Shown piece by piece: positions 43,907-53,224 of a stretch of 64,000 nucleotides of DNA (the first letter of the stretch is position 1; each line of letters opens with the position of its first letter). The notes beneath the pieces are model-generated. The model did no database searches, had not been told where the DNA came from, and saw nothing but the letters and a program-made list of their open reading frames with translations. Made by a program: the position numbers and the translations under genes. The DNA comes from a virus: positions 1 to 64,000 of IMG/VR virus record IMGVR_UViG_3300023174_000057. One strand, 5' to 3'.

Positions 43907-46891
43907 ATGCTCGACGGGAGCCCTTTCCCCAATCTTCTGAGTGAGTTCGTGTACACGCGCACCTACGCGCGCTGGTTGGAGGACGCCAAGCGCCGCGAAT
44001 CGTGGCCCGAGACCGTCCTTCGTTACGTTGACTACATCTTCAAGGACAAGACCGTGCCGCACGGGCTCCGGGAGCGGGTCGAGAAGTTGATCCTCAACTT
44101 CGACGTGCTGGGTTCGATGCGGGCGTTGTGGTGCGCGGGTCCCGCGATGGACCGCGACAACGTGTGCGGGTACAACTGCTCGTCCCTGCCCGTGGACAAC
44201 CTCCGGGCGTTCAGCGAGGCCCTCTACATCCTCATGCAGGGCACGGGCGTGGGTTTCAGCGTCGAGCGCACGTTCACCGACAACCTCCCGGAGATCGCCC
44301 AACCCACGGGCGACACCATCGACTACATCATCCAAGACAGCACCGAAGGCTGGGCCGATGCCGTGTACTTCGGGATGGTGCAGTACCACCTCGGGCACCG
44401 GGTCAACTGGAACTACTCGCTCATCCGGGCGAAGGGTGAACGCCTCCACACCAAGGGTGGGCGGGCCAGCGGGCCGGAACCCCTCAAGCGAGTGCTGGAT
44501 TTCGCTGGAGAGACCATCGCCAACGCGGCGGGCCGTCGCCTGAAGCCCATCGAGGCGCACGACATCATGTGCATGATCGCGGAGATCGTGATGGTGGGCG
44601 GGTTCCGCCGCGCCAGCCTGATCTCCTTCAGCGACGTGGACGACGCGGAGATGCGCGACGCCAAGGACTGGTCGAAGGGGACGTTCCCGTCGATTCGGTA
44701 CATGGCGAACAACAGCGCCGTGTACTTCGACCGCCCCACGGAGGAGGTGTTCTGGCGCGAGTGGAACTCCCTCGCCAAGTCGGGCTCGGGCGAGCGGGGT
44801 TTCTACATCGTCAGTCCCCAGAACGTCGTCAAGCGCGGCGGCGAGTTTCGCAGTAATCCCTGCGTCACCGGGGACACCCGCGTGATGACCGACCGTGGCA
44901 TGGTCCAGATCCGTGACCTCGTCGGCAAGCCCTCCAAGCTCCTGCTCGACCAGCGGTTCGGCACGGACGGTTTCGGCCACACCACGGAAGCCGGGGCGTT
45001 CAAGACGGGCACGAAGGAAGTTTTCCGCCTCACCACGGAGGAGGGGTACACCCTGCGCCTCACGGCAGACCACCGTGTGATGACATCTCGCGGGTGGGTC
45101 GAGGCTCGTCACCTCACCCCCGCCGACCGGGTTCACGTCATCAACCACGGCGGTGGTTTCGGCACCAAGGGGGATGAGAACCTCGGGATGCTGGCCGGGT
45201 GGTTGTCGGGCGACGGCTGCGTGCTGGAGAACGGTGTCCCCCGCTTCTACTTCTACGGCGAGAAGCGTGAGCTCACGGCTCGCATGGCCGTGGCAGCGCA
45301 AGCCGTCACCGGGGGTGCGCTCCCGATGTTCCACACCTACCTCCCGATTGACCGTGACACCTTCCAGAGCGCGGACCTCCGCGAGTACCTCGGGGGGATG
45401 GCCAAGGGCCGGGTGCCGGAATTCGTCTGGCAGGGCACCAAGGACTGCCAGCGCGGTTACCTCTCGGCCCTGTTCAGTGCCGATGGGTCTGTGCAGGGAA
45501 CCCGTGAGAAGGGGGCCTCGGTGCGTCTGTCGTCGGTGGAGGCAGACCTCCTCCGCGACGTGCAGATGCTCCTGCTCAATTTCGGCGTAGCGTCGAAGCT
45601 CTACTTGAACCGACACGAGGCGGGCACCCGCCTACTGCCCGATGGCAATGGTGGTCTGGCTCCGTACCCGTGCCAAGCGGATCACGAGCTCGTGGTGAGC
45701 AAGGCCAACCTCGTCGCGTTCCACCGCAACGTAGGCTTCATGCTGGCCTCCAAGGAGGCCAAGCTGACTGCGCTCGTCGATGGGTTCGTTCGTGGCCCCT
45801 ACGCCGAAAAGTTCACCGCTCGGGTATCCACCATCGAGTCCTGCGGCGTCGAGGACGTGTACGACCTCACGGAGCCGACGACGCACTCGTTCGTGGCGAA
45901 CGGCGTGGTGGTCCACAACTGCGGCGAGATCCTCCTGCGCTTCAAGCGGGCGACCGACCCGTGGACGGGCGCGGGCGGCGGTGGGCAGTTCTGCAACCTC
46001 ACGGCGGCGGTGATGCGCCCGCACGACACCCTTGAAACGATGGCCGAGAAGGTTCACGCGGCGACGTGGCTGGGGGTGATTCAGTCCTCTTACACGCACT
46101 TCCCCTACCTTCGCCCCGCGTGGAAGGAGCTTTGCGACGAGGACCGCCTCGTGGGCGTGGACATCACGGGCCAGTGCGACAACCCGGCGCTCTCGGGCGA
46201 CGAGGAAGCGATGACGTACCTCAATGCCCTCGCACGTTCGACGGCGATCATCGCGGCGGCAACCCTCAAGGTTAACCGCCCTGCGGCGATCACCTGCGGC
46301 AAGCCCAGCGGGAACTCGTCGCAGTTCGTGGACTGCGCCAGCGGGTTTCACACCCGCTACGCGAAGCACTACTTCCGGCACGTTCGGATTTCTTCCAAGG
46401 ACCCGTTGTTCCACCTCGTGCGGGACCAAGGCGTACCCCTCTTCAAAGAGAACGGGCAGGAGCACTTGGAGGACGACAAGGTGGACGTGTGGGTGGCGCG
46501 GTTCCCGGTGAAGAGCCCCGATGGTGCGAAGCTCCGCGAGCACGAGCGGGCGCTTCAGCAGTTGGAGCGGTACCGCCAGATCATGCGGACGTGGTGCGGT
46601 GACAAGGGTCACAACCAGAGCGCGACCGTGTACGTCCGGGACGAAGAGTGGCAGGAAGTCGGTCAATGGCTCTGGGAGCACTTCGACGAGGTGACCGGGC
46701 TGTCGTTCCTGAACTACGACGGGGGCGCGTACCGCCTCGCCCCCTACGTCGAGATCACGGAGGAGGAGTACCTCGCCGCCCAGAAGGTGATGCCGCGCGT
46801 GCGGTTCGACCTGCTGCGTCGGTACGAAACGGGCGACATGGGCGACGGTGCCCGTGAAGCCGCGTGCGTGGGTGGGGCGTGCGACGTTTGA
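43907..46891 (+). CDS. nrdJ: Class II (B12-dependent) ribonucleotide reductase with intein
   Basis: 994 residues, about 641 after intein removal. DNVCGYNCSSLPVDNL, ILMQGTGVGFSVE and NPC-GEILLRF are signatures of the monomeric adenosylcobalamin-dependent ribonucleoside triphosphate reductase; CVGGACDV at the end is the redox Cys pair. It converts ribonucleotides to deoxyribonucleotides for phage DNA synthesis. An intein occupies residues 319-671, placed just before the catalytic Cys, so the unspliced protein is inactive. AGGAG lies 8 nt before ATG 43907. Confidence 0.9.
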   Translation: MLDGSPFPNLLSEFVYTRTYARWLEDAKRRESWPETVLRYVDYIFKDKTVPHGLRERVEKLILNFDVLGSMRALWCAGPAMDRDNVCGYNCSSLPVDNLRAFSEALYILMQGTGVGFSVERTFTDNLPEIAQPTGDTIDYIIQDSTEGWADAVYFGMVQYHLGHRVNWNYSLIRAKGERLHTKGGRASGPEPLKRVLDFAGETIANAAGRRLKPIEAHDIMCMIAEIVMVGGFRRASLISFSDVDDAEMRDAKDWSKGTFPSIRYMANNSAVYFDRPTEEVFWREWNSLAKSGSGERGFYIVSPQNVVKRGGEFRSNPCVTGDTRVMTDRGMVQIRDLVGKPSKLLLDQRFGTDGFGHTTEAGAFKTGTKEVFRLTTEEGYTLRLTADHRVMTSRGWVEARHLTPADRVHVINHGGGFGTKGDENLGMLAGWLSGDGCVLENGVPRFYFYGEKRELTARMAVAAQAVTGGALPMFHTYLPIDRDTFQSADLREYLGGMAKGRVPEFVWQGTKDCQRGYLSALFSADGSVQGTREKGASVRLSSVEADLLRDVQMLLLNFGVASKLYLNRHEAGTRLLPDGNGGLAPYPCQADHELVVSKANLVAFHRNVGFMLASKEAKLTALVDGFVRGPYAEKFTARVSTIESCGVEDVYDLTEPTTHSFVANGVVVHNCGEILLRFKRATDPWTGAGGGGQFCNLTAAVMRPHDTLETMAEKVHAATWLGVIQSSYTHFPYLRPAWKELCDEDRLVGVDITGQCDNPALSGDEEAMTYLNALARSTAIIAAATLKVNRPAAITCGKPSGNSSQFVDCASGFHTRYAKHYFRHVRISSKDPLFHLVRDQGVPLFKENGQEHLEDDKVDVWVARFPVKSPDGAKLREHERALQQLERYRQIMRTWCGDKGHNQSATVYVRDEEWQEVGQWLWEHFDEVTGLSFLNYDGGAYRLAPYVEITEEEYLAAQKVMPRVRFDLLRRYETGDMGDGAREAACVGGACDV
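44861..45919 (+). mobile_element. Intein with LAGLIDADG homing endonuclease
   Basis: 353 residues, in frame. Splicing blocks: Cys1 in CVTGDTRVM (block A), TADHRVMTSRGW (block B), and the C-terminal VYDLTEPTTHSFVANGVVVHN ending His-Asn before Cys+1. Two dodecapeptide motifs, LAGWLSGDG and LSALFSADG, each keep the acidic residue, so the endonuclease looks active. Confidence 0.9.
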
Positions 46892-46915
46892 CCGACCCCT
46901 CGCGAGGTCAGAAAT

Positions 46916-46957
46916 GAGAAGGGCCGGGTCGCCTCGCGGTGACCCGGCCCTCTTCGT
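46916..46957. terminator. Strong hairpin terminator between convergent genes
   Basis: GGGCCGGGTC pairs perfectly with GACCCGGCCC around a 10-nt loop, with partly paired GAGAA/TCTTC outside and GTTT after. Confidence 0.7.
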
Positions 46958-46977
46958 TTGACCCGTGTTGGTTACGG

Positions 46978-47745
46978 TCAGACGCTCTTGAGCGCGGCCA
47001 TGAACTCGTTGTGGGCCTTCTCGACCTTCGCGCCCCCGCCGAAGATCACGTCGGTCGCGGCCTTCGCCACGGACACGATCTTGTCCCAGCCGTTCTTGAT
47101 GTAGTCGCGGAACTTCGCGAGCACACCCACGATGGAGAACGCTTGCTTCTGGGCAGCGGTCTTGCTCGGGGACGCCTCGCGGGCCTCCAGCACGAACCCG
47201 TCGAGCGACACGCGCATGGTCTTGTGCTGCTCTTGGAGAGCCTCGTTCGTCGAGACGATGAACTTGGCGACCTCGTCACCGTACTTCGCCGCCACCGCCG
47301 CGAGCATCTGCTCCTGCACGGAGTTGAGGGTGCCCTTCACGGCCACGACCTTGAGCTTCGCTTGGGCCTCCACGAGAGAGGTCTTGCGCTCGATGATGAC
47401 GTTGCCCTGCGCCTCCAAGTTCTCCTTGTAGGCGTCCTTGATCGCCTCGACGGCGTCCTTGTAGGTCTTGTCGGCTTCCTTCAGACGCTTGAGGAGGTCA
47501 CCCGCCACCGCGTCGATCTCCGCTTGGATCGTCTTGAGGTGGGTCTCCGCAGCCGACAGGTCACGGATCTGGTTCGTGAACCCATCGTAGCCCTGCACCA
47601 GCACCGTGGGCATCTTCGACGCGGCGGTGCGGAGCGCGGTCTCGGCCTCCTCTTCGCGGAAGAGATGGGCGATGGCGCGGCGGTTGGGGTCACCCTTGGG
47701 GAGGGTGCTGGCGACACGGAGCAGTTGGGCCTTCAGATCGGACAT
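46978..47745 (-). CDS. Coiled-coil virion-type protein with diverged N-terminal segment
   Basis: 255 residues. The N-terminus DLKAQLLRVASTLPKGDPN keeps the basic-amphipathic pattern of the shared segment (L..(Q/K)LIR.A...P) but is strongly diverged. Residues 60-170 are a long coiled coil (LKTIQAEIDAVAGDLLKRL). The C-terminus is a small globular domain with GGG. Probably virion-associated; it sits alone among replication genes, with its own upstream region. Confidence 0.6.
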   Translation of the reverse strand: MSDLKAQLLRVASTLPKGDPNRRAIAHLFREEEAETALRTAASKMPTVLVQGYDGFTNQIRDLSAAETHLKTIQAEIDAVAGDLLKRLKEADKTYKDAVEAIKDAYKENLEAQGNVIIERKTSLVEAQAKLKVVAVKGTLNSVQEQMLAAVAAKYGDEVAKFIVSTNEALQEQHKTMRVSLDGFVLEAREASPSKTAAQKQAFSIVGVLAKFRDYIKNGWDKIVSVAKAATDVIFGGGAKVEKAHNEFMAALKSV

Positions 47746-47833
47746 GGGGTTTACCTCGTCTGTGTGGATGTCTCGCCCGCAACCAGACGGGCATCAACCC
47801 GTGGAGCTTATAGGCTCTTCAATCGGGCGTAAC

Positions 47834-47840
47834 GTGAACT
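47834..47840 (+). promoter_or_regulatory. GCGTAAC-7nt-ATG element
   Basis: GCGTAAC at 47827-47833 is followed by exactly 7 nt and ATG 47841. The same spacing occurs before the methylase remnant (2939) and the primase (63588). CTTATAGG lies 20 nt further upstream. Confidence 0.4.
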
Positions 47841-50168
47841 ATGTCCCCGACTAGCAAGTCCCAGCCCATGTACTTCTCAGGGCGGGTCCATTCCGTCAAC
47901 TTCTCGGACGAGGCCAAGGCGTTCTACGTCCTCCGCATGACCCTCGACGCGGAGTGCGTGCAGGGGGGCACGGGGGTCATCACCATCCGTGGGGACATCC
48001 CCGGGGTGAAGGTCGCCGTGGGCGCGTGGTTCGGCTGGGAGGGGGTGTGGGACGACCATCCCAAGTACGGGCGGCAAGTGAAGGTCACCCGCGCCCCGGT
48101 GCTGAAGGACGGGTGGGACAACGACACCTGTGTGAAGGTGCTGGTCTCGCAGGGCATCGGTCCCGCCGTTGCGGCGAAGCTCCGCGAGGCGTTCACGGAC
48201 GACCTTGCGATTGCCCTTGCCGACCCGGAGCGGATCAAGACGGTGCCGGGGATGACCCCGTTCATCGCGGAGCACATCGCCCACAAGTGGAAGCTCGCCC
48301 GCAGTCAGTACCTCACCCTCGACTTCTTGGGTGACCTCGGGCTCCCGCAGGGCAAGATCCGACAGGTCTGGGAGGTGTTCGGGGACACGGCCCAAGACGT
48401 ACTGGCCACCGACCCTTGGTCTTTGTTGAAGATCGACGGTGTCACGTTCGATGACTGCGACGTGGTCGCCCGTCGCTTGGGTTTGGACTGCTCGCCGTCC
48501 AACCTCAACCGCGTGAAGGGCGCGGTTTACCACGCGACCAAGACCAGCAAGGGGATGGGGCACCTCTATCTCTCGTCGGGAGAACTCTTGGGTGCCGTGC
48601 GCCCGCTGGACCCGCTCATGTCCGACCGGGACATCGCCGCTGGGCTCAAGGCTCTCGTAGAGGATGCCCGTCTGGTGGTGGACCGGGCGACACTCCCCGG
48701 ACTCACGGCCATCTACGACCCGTGGTCCTTCAAGACCGAGAGCGGATCGGCGGATGTCCTTCGGGACAGGCTCGCGACCGCTGCGATCCCTCCCGACCGC
48801 GCCGCGAGGTACGCCAAGGCGCTCCTTGGGGAGGAGACTCCCGGTCTGACCCTCCGTGAGGCCGGGGCTCAGTACCTCTCCAAGGTGGGCACCAGCCTCG
48901 GTATCTCTCTCTCCTCGGCGCAGATGGGGGCTGTGCTCAACGCCCTCACCGAGTCCGTGTCCGTCATCACGGGACTCCCGGGCTCGGGCAAGACGACCTC
49001 CCTCCGCATGGCTCTCACCCTCCTCCACGAAGCCGGGATGGTCCCTCTGGTGGTCGCGCCTACGGGCATTGCCGCGAAGCGGGTGGCGTCGGTCACGGGC
49101 GTCACTGCGAGCACAATCCACCGCGCCTTCAAGGCCAAGGGGATCGAGAGCGAGGACGGGCGAGAAGTCACCTACGCTGGGGTGGTGGGCGACCGGAGCG
49201 AAGCCTCCGTGAGCAACGGTGCCGACGAGCAATGGGGCTACGGCCCCAACAACCCGCACCCCGCTGAGGTGGTGGTGATCGACGAGTCCAGCATGGTGGA
49301 CCAAGCCGTCCTGTACCGCATCCTCACCTGCACCCGCGCCGACACCCGTCTGGTGTTCGTCGGTGACGCAGCGCAGCTACCCTCGGTGGGCGCGGGCAAC
49401 GTCCTGCGCGACATCATCGCCTCGGGGCGCTTCCCCACGGTGTCTCTCACGGAGATCTTTCGCCAATCCGACACCAGCCCCATCGTGACGGCAGCGCACG
49501 ACATCTTCCACGGGCGTGTGCCAGAAGCTCCCCTTCAGTCGGACTTCCGGCTGTTCCCGCTGGCCGACGAGGACGAAGTGTTGAAGCTGGTGCTCAACCT
49601 GTCCGAGAAGCTCTACGGGCAGCGGGCCAATTTCCAAGTTCTGTCCCCCCGGCACGCGGGCACCTTGGGCGTGACCAACCTCAACACCCGGTTGCGTGCG
49701 ATCCTCAACCCCGCGCAGCACGGGCTCCACGAGATGACCGTGGGCGGTGAGGTTCTCCGTGAGGGCGACCGGGTGATCGTGAGCAAGAACGACTACAAAC
49801 TCGGGGTCTTCAACGGCGACGTGGCCAAGATCAATCGCATCGACAAGAACGCCAAGATGGTCGAGATCAAGATCCACGGACCGCCCGTGGTGATGGTCTC
49901 GGTCCCGTTCGCCAAGGTAGGGACACTCCTCCGTCTCGCGTATGCCGTGACCGTTCACCGTTGTCAGGGCTTGGAGTACGACGTGGTGGTGATGCCCTTG
50001 GTTGGGAGCTTCGCCCACCAACTCCAGAGGAACCTCTTCTACACGGCCATCACCCGCGCCAAGAAGAAGGTGTTGTTGGTCGGCACCTACAGCGCGATGG
50101 TGCGAGCGGTGGACAACAACCGCGAAGACGCTCGGAACACGCTCTTTTCCCACCGTCTGCGAGCGTAA
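47841..50168 (+). CDS. RecD2/TraA-like superfamily 1B DNA helicase
   Basis: 775 residues. The N-terminal part has an OB-like domain and helix-hairpin-helix repeats (GIGPAVAAKLREAF). Helicase motifs: I GLPGSGKTTS (about 377-386), II VVVIDESSMVD, III LVFVGDAAQLPS, IV TEIFRQ, then VTVHRCQGLEYDVVV (V) and FYTAITRAKKKV (VI). Full-length for RecD2 (about 700-850). It unwinds DNA 5' to 3', in replication or recombination. Confidence 0.9.
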   Translation: MSPTSKSQPMYFSGRVHSVNFSDEAKAFYVLRMTLDAECVQGGTGVITIRGDIPGVKVAVGAWFGWEGVWDDHPKYGRQVKVTRAPVLKDGWDNDTCVKVLVSQGIGPAVAAKLREAFTDDLAIALADPERIKTVPGMTPFIAEHIAHKWKLARSQYLTLDFLGDLGLPQGKIRQVWEVFGDTAQDVLATDPWSLLKIDGVTFDDCDVVARRLGLDCSPSNLNRVKGAVYHATKTSKGMGHLYLSSGELLGAVRPLDPLMSDRDIAAGLKALVEDARLVVDRATLPGLTAIYDPWSFKTESGSADVLRDRLATAAIPPDRAARYAKALLGEETPGLTLREAGAQYLSKVGTSLGISLSSAQMGAVLNALTESVSVITGLPGSGKTTSLRMALTLLHEAGMVPLVVAPTGIAAKRVASVTGVTASTIHRAFKAKGIESEDGREVTYAGVVGDRSEASVSNGADEQWGYGPNNPHPAEVVVIDESSMVDQAVLYRILTCTRADTRLVFVGDAAQLPSVGAGNVLRDIIASGRFPTVSLTEIFRQSDTSPIVTAAHDIFHGRVPEAPLQSDFRLFPLADEDEVLKLVLNLSEKLYGQRANFQVLSPRHAGTLGVTNLNTRLRAILNPAQHGLHEMTVGGEVLREGDRVIVSKNDYKLGVFNGDVAKINRIDKNAKMVEIKIHGPPVVMVSVPFAKVGTLLRLAYAVTVHRCQGLEYDVVVMPLVGSFAHQLQRNLFYTAITRAKKKVLLVGTYSAMVRAVDNNREDARNTLFSHRLRA

Positions 50169-50193
50169 GGGTCAGGGAGAGGACACACACACA

Positions 50194-50586
50194 ATGAGCA
50201 ACGACGAGCTTCGGGCACTGGTGCAGCGGGTCAAGGCGGGTCTGAGGATCACCAAGGTGGTCGCGACCCGCTCGGTGAAGGGACGGGGCGGCGACACCTT
50301 CGCGGGTTTCTCTGCCGCGTGGAACAGCGTGCAGGAGGACGGCGGGCAGGGGCTCGTCTCCAGCACCGACGACGGCGAGGAGTCTCAGACCCTCACAGGC
50401 ATGACGATGCAGGAAGGCATCGTGGCGTCCATCCTCGTGGCCCGTGAGGCCGACATTGCGGCGTATCGTAACGCTGCGGCGGGTGGAAACATCTCGCAGT
50501 CCCACGCTGACGCGGCCATCGCGGCCATTCGCAGCAACTACAGCAAGATGCTCGTGCAAGCCCTTGGGAACGATGTCAACAAGTGA
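50194..50586 (+). CDS. Hypothetical protein in the recombination operon
   Basis: 130 residues. Basic N-terminus (RVKAGLRITKVVATRSVKGR), then an Ala-rich helical part ending QSHADAAIAAIRSNYSK. Not recognised. AGGGAGAGG is about 8-16 nt before the ATG. It lies between the helicase and the coiled-coil gene. Confidence 0.6.
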   Translation: MSNDELRALVQRVKAGLRITKVVATRSVKGRGGDTFAGFSAAWNSVQEDGGQGLVSSTDDGEESQTLTGMTMQEGIVASILVAREADIAAYRNAAAGGNISQSHADAAIAAIRSNYSKMLVQALGNDVNK

Positions 50587-50590
50587 CCCC

Positions 50591-51328
50591 ATGCTCGACC
50601 CCTCTCACATCGAGGGGTTGTACACGTCCCTCGGCGCGATGCAGGTCGAGCTCGACGCGGACCCTCTGGAGCTCGGCCCCAAGCGGCTGAACGCCAAGAT
50701 CGCGGAGTGCCGGGGGATGCTCTCCCGGTGCGAGCGGATCTTCCTCGACGTGTCGCAGTCCCTCCACCGCTACAAGCGGGAGCACCGCGCAGCATCCGCC
50801 GACTTCAAGCTCCGTATGCGCGACCTCCTCACCAACGACCCAGAGGTGAGAATGGGTCGGAACGTGACGGACCGTGAGGCCATCGCGGCCAACAAGATGC
50901 GCCCGGAAGCAGAGGAGATCGACCGTCTCACGGCGTGCGTGGAGGACTTGGAAGCGGTCATCACGGTGGTCCGCACCAAGCGCGCCGACCTCAAGGACAT
51001 ACAGGGGCGGCTGAAGGACCAACTCAAGGTCTGCCAAGAGGAGATCTCCCTTGGCGGGCGCTGGGGGCGGGGTCAGCCGTCTCTCCGTCGCGATCCCGGT
51101 AGTGACTCGGTGAACGCCTTCTTGGGCGAGCTCTCACACACGCCGCGCGCGGCGGATGAGAACTTGGGTCCCGCTGTCGAGCTCTTGGGCGACACCACGG
51201 CACCCACTGACCGGGTGTTGGAGGCCCTCCCCGACGAGGTGCCCGTTCTGATCACGTCACACCCCGACACGGAAGTGTTCACCGACAAGGGCATCGACGA
51301 CATCCTCGACATTCTTGGGGCTCTCTGA
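50591..51328 (+). CDS. Coiled-coil protein next to SSB
   Basis: 245 residues. Residues 25-165 are charged helices (LNAKIAECRGMLSRCERIF, TDREAIAANKMRPEAEEI, GRLKDQLKVCQEEI). The tail is acidic and ends IDDILDIL, resembling the end of the SSB-like protein. The position suggests a recombination mediator, but no family is recognised. ATG 50573 is an alternative start adding six residues. Confidence 0.6.
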   Translation: MLDPSHIEGLYTSLGAMQVELDADPLELGPKRLNAKIAECRGMLSRCERIFLDVSQSLHRYKREHRAASADFKLRMRDLLTNDPEVRMGRNVTDREAIAANKMRPEAEEIDRLTACVEDLEAVITVVRTKRADLKDIQGRLKDQLKVCQEEISLGGRWGRGQPSLRRDPGSDSVNAFLGELSHTPRAADENLGPAVELLGDTTAPTDRVLEALPDEVPVLITSHPDTEVFTDKGIDDILDILGAL

Positions 51329-51420
51329 AAAAAAAATCGGAGCCCGCCCCCCACTGAGCGTAACAACACCTGCGAGCAACCTGTCCCAACCACTGACCCG
51401 CTCGCACCAAGGAAGACAAC

Positions 51421-52134
51421 ATGAGCAGCTATCAAGAGATCGGCTTCGGCGTCAACGACTCCACCATCGGGGTCAAGGGCAAGCGTTTCAAGGCGAAGGA
51501 GGGCGAGACGTACCGCGTCAGCTTCGTCTGGTGGCCGGGGCTGGAGGAGGGCAAGCCTGACCTCAACGCCCAGACCCCGCGCTTCATGGGCGCGAAGCGG
51601 CTGTACATCGCGGGCGTCGGCTACTTCATCTCCAAGTCCCCGGAGTACGAGCGTCTCGCCGGGAGCGCGGCGAAGATGTACGTCGGAACCGTGATCTGCA
51701 AGTGGCCCACGGACAACCGTGGCAACCTCGACAAGGGGCGCTTCGCCTCGGGCGACTTTGAGATCAACTCGTGGGTGATGAGCACCGACAAGTACCGCGC
51801 CATCGAGTCTCGCCACCGCGAGTTCCCGCTGGGCGAGCACGACCTCACGCTGTCCTGCACGGACACCCAGTTCCAGAAGATCGACATCAGCCCGTGCCGG
51901 GAGAGCCTCTTCCGCAAGATCGTGGAGAAGGACCCGGAGCGCGCAAAGACGATCATCGCGGAGGCGGCGGCAGTGGCCCGTGACCTCCCCCGCGACCTCG
52001 CCCAAGACCTCACTCTCGACCAGATCCGCGAAAAGATGGGCAAGGGTGGCGGCGCTTCTCCCGTGGCTCACACCGGGACCACGACGAACAACAGCGCCGA
52101 CTTCGACGGGATGCTCGACGACATCTTGAAGTGA
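51421..52134 (+). CDS. Probable single-stranded DNA-binding protein
   Basis: 237 residues. A beta-rich core (TYRVSFVWWPGL, KRLYIAGVGYFIS, KMYVGTVICKWPT) is followed by a disordered Gly/Ser/Thr linker and an acidic C-terminal tip NSADFDGMLDDIL, as in phage gp32/SSB-type proteins that use the tip to bind partners. Its place between helicase and RuvC/RecA supports the role, though the OB fold is inferred. CAAGGAAG precedes the ATG. Confidence 0.6.
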   Translation: MSSYQEIGFGVNDSTIGVKGKRFKAKEGETYRVSFVWWPGLEEGKPDLNAQTPRFMGAKRLYIAGVGYFISKSPEYERLAGSAAKMYVGTVICKWPTDNRGNLDKGRFASGDFEINSWVMSTDKYRAIESRHREFPLGEHDLTLSCTDTQFQKIDISPCRESLFRKIVEKDPERAKTIIAEAAAVARDLPRDLAQDLTLDQIREKMGKGGGASPVAHTGTTTNNSADFDGMLDDILK

Positions 52135-52213
52135 GAGTATCGTAGTCCACGGCGCACGACCGGCACCTCGGGGGCTCCCCCCCCCTCCCCCGACCCAAGC
52201 CTTCGCGCGCCTA

Positions 52214-52253
52214 GAAGGGCGCACCGGGTTCCCCCTTCCCCGGTGCGCCCTTC
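52214..52253 (+). terminator. 15-bp perfect hairpin terminator
   Basis: GAAGGGCGCACCGGG pairs with CCCGGTGCGCCCTTC around a 10-nt C/T loop. Separates the SSB transcript from the RuvC/RecA transcript; CGCCTATTTCGG follows as a possible class 2 promoter. Confidence 0.75.
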
Positions 52254-52273
52254 GCCTATTTCGGAGACCCTCC

Positions 52274-52939
52274 ATGAAGGTCATTGGACTCGACCCCTCA
52301 CTTTCTAATTTCGGGTGGGCAATCCACGACACCACGGCCACGGGCCAAGCCCGGTGCATCGCGCGGGGTAGGCATTCCACCCCCGCCGACATGACCTTCG
52401 TGGACCGCTACACGTTCATGCGGGATTCGTTGCGGGAGCTCATTCAGAGGCACCAACCCGACAAGGTGGGGATCGAGAGCCCGTTCTTCGGCGGCACGTT
52501 CAGCGAGGGGATGTACGCGCTGTTCGTCTACTCCAACGAGGCTCTCAAGCTGGAGCGCCGCGACGTGGTGTACTTCTCGCCCCTCCAAGTGAAGGCGCAC
52601 GCGCGGGAGTCTCTCGGTCGCCCCGACAAGTGGAAGATGCAGAAGCCCGACATGGTCGCGGCGATGAAGCACGACCTCGGCGGTGGCGGCAAGAACGTCA
52701 ACCACAACGAGGCCGACGCCTACTTGGTGGGCCGTCTCGCAGGGCGGTTCTGGCGCTACCTCGACGGGGATCTCACGGACGCGGACCTCACCCCGGAGGA
52801 GCGTAAGCTCTTCGCAGAAGTCCACACCTACCAACGCGGCAAGAGCGCGGGGAAAACAGAGAGAAAGGGATTGGTCTACCGTGAAGAAGACAGGTTCTTC
52901 CGCTGGTCGAAAGCGGGTGGTGGGGGTACGTCCCCGTGA
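52274..52939 (+). CDS. RuvC-like Holliday-junction nuclease
   Basis: 221 residues. KVIGLDPSLSNFGWAI holds the first catalytic Asp of the RNase H-like fold; VGIESPFFGG the Glu; VNHNEADAYLVGRLA the final Asp (ADA). It would resolve recombination intermediates or trim branches before packaging. The family usually has about 170 residues; the extra C-terminal 50 are basic and overlap the next gene by 59 nt. Confidence 0.85.
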   Translation: MKVIGLDPSLSNFGWAIHDTTATGQARCIARGRHSTPADMTFVDRYTFMRDSLRELIQRHQPDKVGIESPFFGGTFSEGMYALFVYSNEALKLERRDVVYFSPLQVKAHARESLGRPDKWKMQKPDMVAAMKHDLGGGGKNVNHNEADAYLVGRLAGRFWRYLDGDLTDADLTPEERKLFAEVHTYQRGKSAGKTERKGLVYREEDRFFRWSKAGGGGTSP

Positions 52940-53219
52940 ACTCCAGACGCTCCTGCACTGCTCGATGCGCTACGCCCTCGGGCGCATGACGTATATGCCG
53001 GGGCTGGTCCAAGACCTCATCCGGGAGTACCGGGAAGTGTTCACCAACGAGATGCTGCGGCAACTCGCGGACGAGATCCAGAGCGAGCACGACCTCCGTG
53101 GTGGCAAGCTCGGCATGGACTTCGACACGACGGGGTGGTTGCAGTTTCGCGATTGGCTCCGGGCGACTGCCGACGCGGGCGTAACCTACCAGCCCCCATC
53201 ACCTCAACCCAAGGAGTAG
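52881..53219 (+). CDS. Small conserved-looking protein between RuvC and RecA
   Basis: 112 residues from GTG 52881 (ATG 52967 is an alternative with weaker context). RELQTLLHCSMRYALGRMTYMPGLVQDLI is a pattern I associate with small phage proteins of unknown role; TTGWLQFRDWL follows. It overlaps ruvC and ends 5 nt before recA, so the three are co-translated. Confidence 0.6.
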   Translation: MKKTGSSAGRKRVVGVRPRELQTLLHCSMRYALGRMTYMPGLVQDLIREYREVFTNEMLRQLADEIQSEHDLRGGKLGMDFDTTGWLQFRDWLRATADAGVTYQPPSPQPKE

Positions 53220-53224
53220 CCCCA

